Source: CAWKAO01 sp963847665
GTDB taxonomy: Bacteria; Actinomycetota; Humimicrobiia; Humimicrobiales; Humimicrobiaceae
Direction of reading: 5' to 3'
Assembly (NCBI GenBank): GCA_963847665.1
Contig: CAWKAO010000003.1
Span: 1-64,000, forward strand
DNA length: 64,000 bases
Position numbers and translations under genes: made by a program. Below, in pieces: positions 60,709 through 64,000 of the stretch (position 1 is its first letter; each line of letters starts with the position of its first letter). A model generated the notes under the pieces. That model was not told the origin of the DNA, did not search any database, and saw only the letters and a program-made list of their open reading frames with translations.

Positions 60709-62964
60709 TCATCTTTTAAATAGTTTTAACTCAATTGACTTAAACAGTACACTAAGCTGCCTTGTATCAGGTCCCAGGCCAAGCTCCTGTGGTGTAAGAT
60801 TATAGCCATATTTAAACCTTATCGTGTTTACACCGTCCCTTAATGACCCTCTAATTATTACAGTGCTGTATTGTCCAAAGTCATCCTTTTTTATAAGGCT
60901 CAGCCTGTCTGCCAGAGTATCATTTATATACACATCCACGGTCTGTAAAAGATCCGGATGGGCAAGTGGCTTTACAGTCAATATCAAAGAGTATCCTGGG
61001 TACTGCTCTTCCGGTCTTTTCGGACTCAGGTCCATATCAAAATATAATACTGAAGTCTTTGCAGTACCCCATGTACCAAGCCCGTTCTCGACACTCCCCC
61101 AGCCTGTTACCAAATACTTTTGGTTGGCCGGGTCTGCCAGGTCAAGGATTATATTGCCATCAGCACCGGGCATCAATGTATTTTCCTGTGTGGCAGAAAT
61201 GAAATCTGTGATGGAGACCCTTTCTGTGTTTTCAGTCTTCGGAAAAAAGTAGAGCCTTGCTACGTTATCCCTTCCGGTCATGACATATTCATCCTGGCTG
61301 CTCTCAAAAAACTTCCTGAAGGCAGGATCGACATGCTGCTGGATATTGAGGGAGTACGATGTGAGTATCCAGATATTTTTATCATGGTTATCATTCATTA
61401 CATCAAGAAAACTATATATGTCCCTGATAAGGACTACACCATATGTGTCATCACGTAGCTGGCCGTCTGCATCTTCATGGTAAGGTTGCCATGAGACAAG
61501 ATCACCTGTCCAGAGCCAGTAATCTATCTTTCCCGTATAGGGATATGTATTATAAATATCAGTAGTTATTACAATATCGCCCTCTGAGATGTGGTCTGCA
61601 ACGTATTTTCCTGTCAGTGCGGCATCCCAGTGATAAGGCATGGCAGTAGAGATCGAATAAAAAGTGTCCAACCTGTCAGAATGGCCGATATCAGGTATTG
61701 CCAGGGCCTGTGCCGGGTCTACCCCGCTTACAGTAAAAAATATAAGTATTAAAAAAATGATGATCAAAGCTGCGGTAAATACCTTATTGCTGATCTGTTT
61801 TTTAGATATTTTACTGTAAGCCTTTTTTATAAGAAAAGTCGCTGTAAGACTTAAGATAAAAACAGTATATGAAAACCCGAGGACAAAAAGCGGCATCAAG
61901 AAATAGATATATCTCTGCTGGTTGTACATCTGTCCAAGCGATATTACAAGGATGGATACCATAAAAATAAAATAAATAAGAAAAATATTAAATGGAAACC
62001 GTACCCTGCCTGCAACCATTGCATTTTCATTCAGGTAAATATCCATAAAGGACGAAGATCTTTTAATGGACATAAACACAGTAATACCGACAAATATAAA
62101 AACACCAGAAAGAAATACAAAGAACATCTGCGGAAACATCTGCTGTAGTATCTTCAGGTAATAAGGGTCAGGCAGCCTGAAATAAGCGTCCAGGAAGTTT
62201 GATATTCCACCACCTTCAGCATAAAAGCTCCTGCCGACTTTCCAGAAAAATACCTGGTTTACCACCTGGAAAATATAGGTGGCAAGGATTATTAAAAAAG
62301 GGACGATTATTTCCCTCTTAAAGAACTTTCTGCCCTTAAAAAATATCAGTGCAATGAAAGCAAATATCAAAAAGAATGCATTCCCATGAATAAGGGGTGA
62401 AATTATAAACAGGACCGTTGCAACTATCCTGTAAGGTTTTTGCTCCTTAATAAAACCTTTATAAAAGAAATAGAACGAAAGAAGAAAGAAAAACTGAAGG
62501 GCCGCATAATATCTTGCTTCGCGGGAAAATTGAATATACCAGGTAGAAAAAGTAATAAGAGAGGCACCAAGAAAACCAGTAAACTTATTGGCAAGGTCCT
62601 TACCTGTAAAATAAGTCAGTATTATTGAGCCGCAACCACAAATCACGCTGGTCAGCCTGAAAGAAAACTCGTTTACACCAAATATGGATACCGGTATTAC
62701 ATTTAAATAGTAATCCAGTATGCTGTGGAAAAGGACATACCCTGAAGGCAGTCTTGGATAGCCATTTTTTATAATACCCAGTGTGCCAATGACTGTATGG
62801 CCGTCATCTCCCCAGAACGAAAGATAACCCAGGTTCCGGACCCTCAAAACAAAACCTACTGCTACAAGTAAGAGCAGAAAAACAAATGTCAGGATATTTT
62901 TCCAGTCCTTGAAATATGAAAACAGCCATTTTTGGTTTTTTGTTCTTTCCATCTCGAATAACAA
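60709..62964 (-). CDS. GT39/ArnT-like membrane glycosyltransferase
   Basis: A 751-residue protein with about 12 membrane helices. The first outer loop holds LGYLSFWGDDGHTVIGTLGI, the acidic motif of the PMT/ArnT (GT-C) group; HPS-type features such as STWYIQFSREARYYAALQFF follow. After residue 430 a large outer domain (beta-rich end: DVYINDTLADRLSLIKKDDF) probably binds glycan. These enzymes use polyprenyl-phosphate sugars outside the membrane. The flippase-like protein at 50217 may supply that donor. TTG 62964 is read; ATG 62952 four codons later is the likely alternative. The 195-bp spacer to the deacetylase gene shows nothing. Confidence 0.83.
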   Translation of the reverse strand: MLFEMERTKNQKWLFSYFKDWKNILTFVFLLLLVAVGFVLRVRNLGYLSFWGDDGHTVIGTLGIIKNGYPRLPSGYVLFHSILDYYLNVIPVSIFGVNEFSFRLTSVICGCGSIILTYFTGKDLANKFTGFLGASLITFSTWYIQFSREARYYAALQFFFLLSFYFFYKGFIKEQKPYRIVATVLFIISPLIHGNAFFLIFAFIALIFFKGRKFFKREIIVPFLIILATYIFQVVNQVFFWKVGRSFYAEGGGISNFLDAYFRLPDPYYLKILQQMFPQMFFVFLSGVFIFVGITVFMSIKRSSSFMDIYLNENAMVAGRVRFPFNIFLIYFIFMVSILVISLGQMYNQQRYIYFLMPLFVLGFSYTVFILSLTATFLIKKAYSKISKKQISNKVFTAALIIIFLILIFFTVSGVDPAQALAIPDIGHSDRLDTFYSISTAMPYHWDAALTGKYVADHISEGDIVITTDIYNTYPYTGKIDYWLWTGDLVSWQPYHEDADGQLRDDTYGVVLIRDIYSFLDVMNDNHDKNIWILTSYSLNIQQHVDPAFRKFFESSQDEYVMTGRDNVARLYFFPKTENTERVSITDFISATQENTLMPGADGNIILDLADPANQKYLVTGWGSVENGLGTWGTAKTSVLYFDMDLSPKRPEEQYPGYSLILTVKPLAHPDLLQTVDVYINDTLADRLSLIKKDDFGQYSTVIIRGSLRDGVNTIRFKYGYNLTPQELGLGPDTRQLSVLFKSIELKLFKR

Positions 62965-63025
62965 TTTTATTATTTTTAATACCTTTCTTCAAATAAATAC
63001 ATTTTTAGTTTAAAATTTTTATTCT

Positions 63026-63988
63026 ATGAATATATTAGTCACTGGAGGGGCAGGTTTTTTAGGTTCTCACATATGTGAGAGGCTGTTGCTGCAAAAAAAC
63101 AGGGTGATCTGCATTGATAATTTTAATGATTATTATGATCCTGCAATAAAAGAAGAAAATATTTCAGGCTTTAAAGAGAGCAGTGATTTTTTACTCCACA
63201 GGTCTGATATACTTGACCGCGATAAGCTGGATGGAGTTTTTTCTGAAAACCAGGTGGATATAATAATACATCTTGCGGCACGGGCAGGCGTCCGTCCATC
63301 CATAGAAAATGCAGGACTTTATGAAAAGGTCAATGTCGAAGGCACGATAAACCTTCTTGACTGTGCAAGAAAATTTGATGTCAAAAGATTTATCTTTGCC
63401 TCATCCTCATCAGTGTACGGAGGAAATAAAAAAATACCGTTTTCTGAAACAGATAATGTGGACAATCCTGTTTCTCCTTATGCTGCAACCAAAAAAGCAG
63501 GCGAGCTTATCTGCTATACTTACAGCCATCTTTTCAATATATCTATTTTCTGCTACAGGTTTTTTACGGTCTTCGGACCCAGGCAGCGGCCCGAGATGGC
63601 AATACATAAATTTATAAGAGAGATACTTTCAGAAACTCCGCTTGTTATGTACGGGGATGGCAGTTCATCAAGGGACTATACTTATATTGATGATGTAACT
63701 GATGTTGTCACTTCAAATCTCGATAATGTGAACGGTTATGAGGTCTTTAATCTCGGAAACTCAAGACCTGTAATGCTTATGGAACTTGTGCGCATCATCG
63801 AGGAAGTAACAGGTAAGACCGCCAGAATAGAGCACAAAGAAATGCAACCAGGTGATGTCCCGGCCACTTTTGCAGATATAATTAAAGCCGGGAAAATGTT
63901 AAAATATAACCCGAAAACCTCACTGGAGGAAGGTGTTAAGAAGTTTGTTTTGTGGTATAAGGAAATGAAAGAAATAGGTAAGATCTAA
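63026..63988 (+). CDS. NAD-dependent nucleotide-sugar epimerase (UDP-glucuronate/glucose 4-epimerase-like)
   Basis: The 320-residue extended SDR has VTGGAGFLGSHICERLLLQK (NAD site), CIDNFNDYYDPAIKEENI, HLAARAGVRPSIENAGLYEK, SSSSVYGG and SPYAATKKAGELICYTYSHL (Ser, Tyr, Lys triad), and RFFTVFGPRQRPEMAIHKFI. The DYYDPAIKE, ARAGVRPS and GPRQRPEMA segments are those of UDP-glucuronate 4-epimerases (CapI-like). It supplies another sugar nucleotide for the glycan cluster. It is divergent from the GT39-like gene with a 60-bp AT-rich promoter region between. The window ends 12 bases after the stop. Confidence 0.9.
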   Translation: MNILVTGGAGFLGSHICERLLLQKNRVICIDNFNDYYDPAIKEENISGFKESSDFLLHRSDILDRDKLDGVFSENQVDIIIHLAARAGVRPSIENAGLYEKVNVEGTINLLDCARKFDVKRFIFASSSSVYGGNKKIPFSETDNVDNPVSPYAATKKAGELICYTYSHLFNISIFCYRFFTVFGPRQRPEMAIHKFIREILSETPLVMYGDGSSSRDYTYIDDVTDVVTSNLDNVNGYEVFNLGNSRPVMLMELVRIIEEVTGKTARIEHKEMQPGDVPATFADIIKAGKMLKYNPKTSLEEGVKKFVLWYKEMKEIGKI

Positions 63989-64000
63989 AACATGGCATTA

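Overview
The window is AT-rich bacterial DNA. tmRNA with SmpB, RF2 with its programmed frameshift, SecA, FtsEX and long-form HPF exclude an archaeon. The minus-strand order phosphohexomutase, SIS isomerase, ahcY, comF, hpf, secA, prfB, ftsE, ftsX, M23 protein, S41 protease, smpB, ssrA resembles the order I know from Actinobacteria. With the low GC it suggests a deep-branching low-GC actinobacterial lineage, such as uncultured subsurface groups. That placement is inference; no rRNA is present.

Layout. (1) 1-3.7 kb: c-di-GMP signalling genes (PAS-HD-GYP, receiver-like, membrane PAS-GGDEF), all broken by single-base frameshifts. (2) 3.9-14.4 kb: an accessory island in which mostly single genes (polyferredoxin, CPBP protease, small membrane proteins, a lipoprotein, a cupin, a zinc-ribbon protein, an immunity-like protein) are separated by copies of a 31-bp direct repeat that starts TGGTTC and ends CAGCCA. 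The outermost copy looks like a tRNA 3' end. An IS481-type element with a 7-bp target duplication sits inside. (3) 14.4-19.2 kb: stress or envelope type small genes (DUF4332, dodecin, two DUF937 paralogues, LysM, lipoprotein hydrolase). (4) 19.3-22.5 kb: MinD/CpaE-like ATPase and a bacterial STT3-type oligosaccharyltransferase, then tRNA-Val(CAC). (5) 22.6-33.1 kb: conserved core for trans-translation, division, secretion, translation termination and ribosome hibernation. (6) 33.1-42.4 kb: sugar-nucleotide supply (two nucleotidyltransferases, SIS isomerase, phosphohexomutase, gmd, rmd-like reductase) with the SAM-recycling genes ahcY and mtnA embedded. (7) 42.4-55.5 kb: eight glycosyltransferases, an EamA/SMR flippase-like protein, and a decayed gene; lplA and a Phd-like antitoxin interrupt it. 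(8) 55.6-64 kb: extracytoplasmic beta-propeller protein, an unusual IF2_N-like/polysaccharide-deacetylase fusion, a GT39-like membrane glycosyltransferase, and a nucleotide-sugar epimerase.

How it fits together: hexose phosphates are isomerised, activated as GDP-mannose type sugars, reduced to a 6-deoxyhexose (GDP-rhamnose-like), assembled by GT2/GT4 enzymes on a lipid, flipped, and possibly moved to protein by the STT3 or GT39 enzymes. The most novel signal is the repeat-delimited cassette-like island: repeats of constant length, in one orientation, with an abrupt right edge, a resemblance to a tRNA 3' end, two subtypes that alternate, and no recognisable integrase in view.
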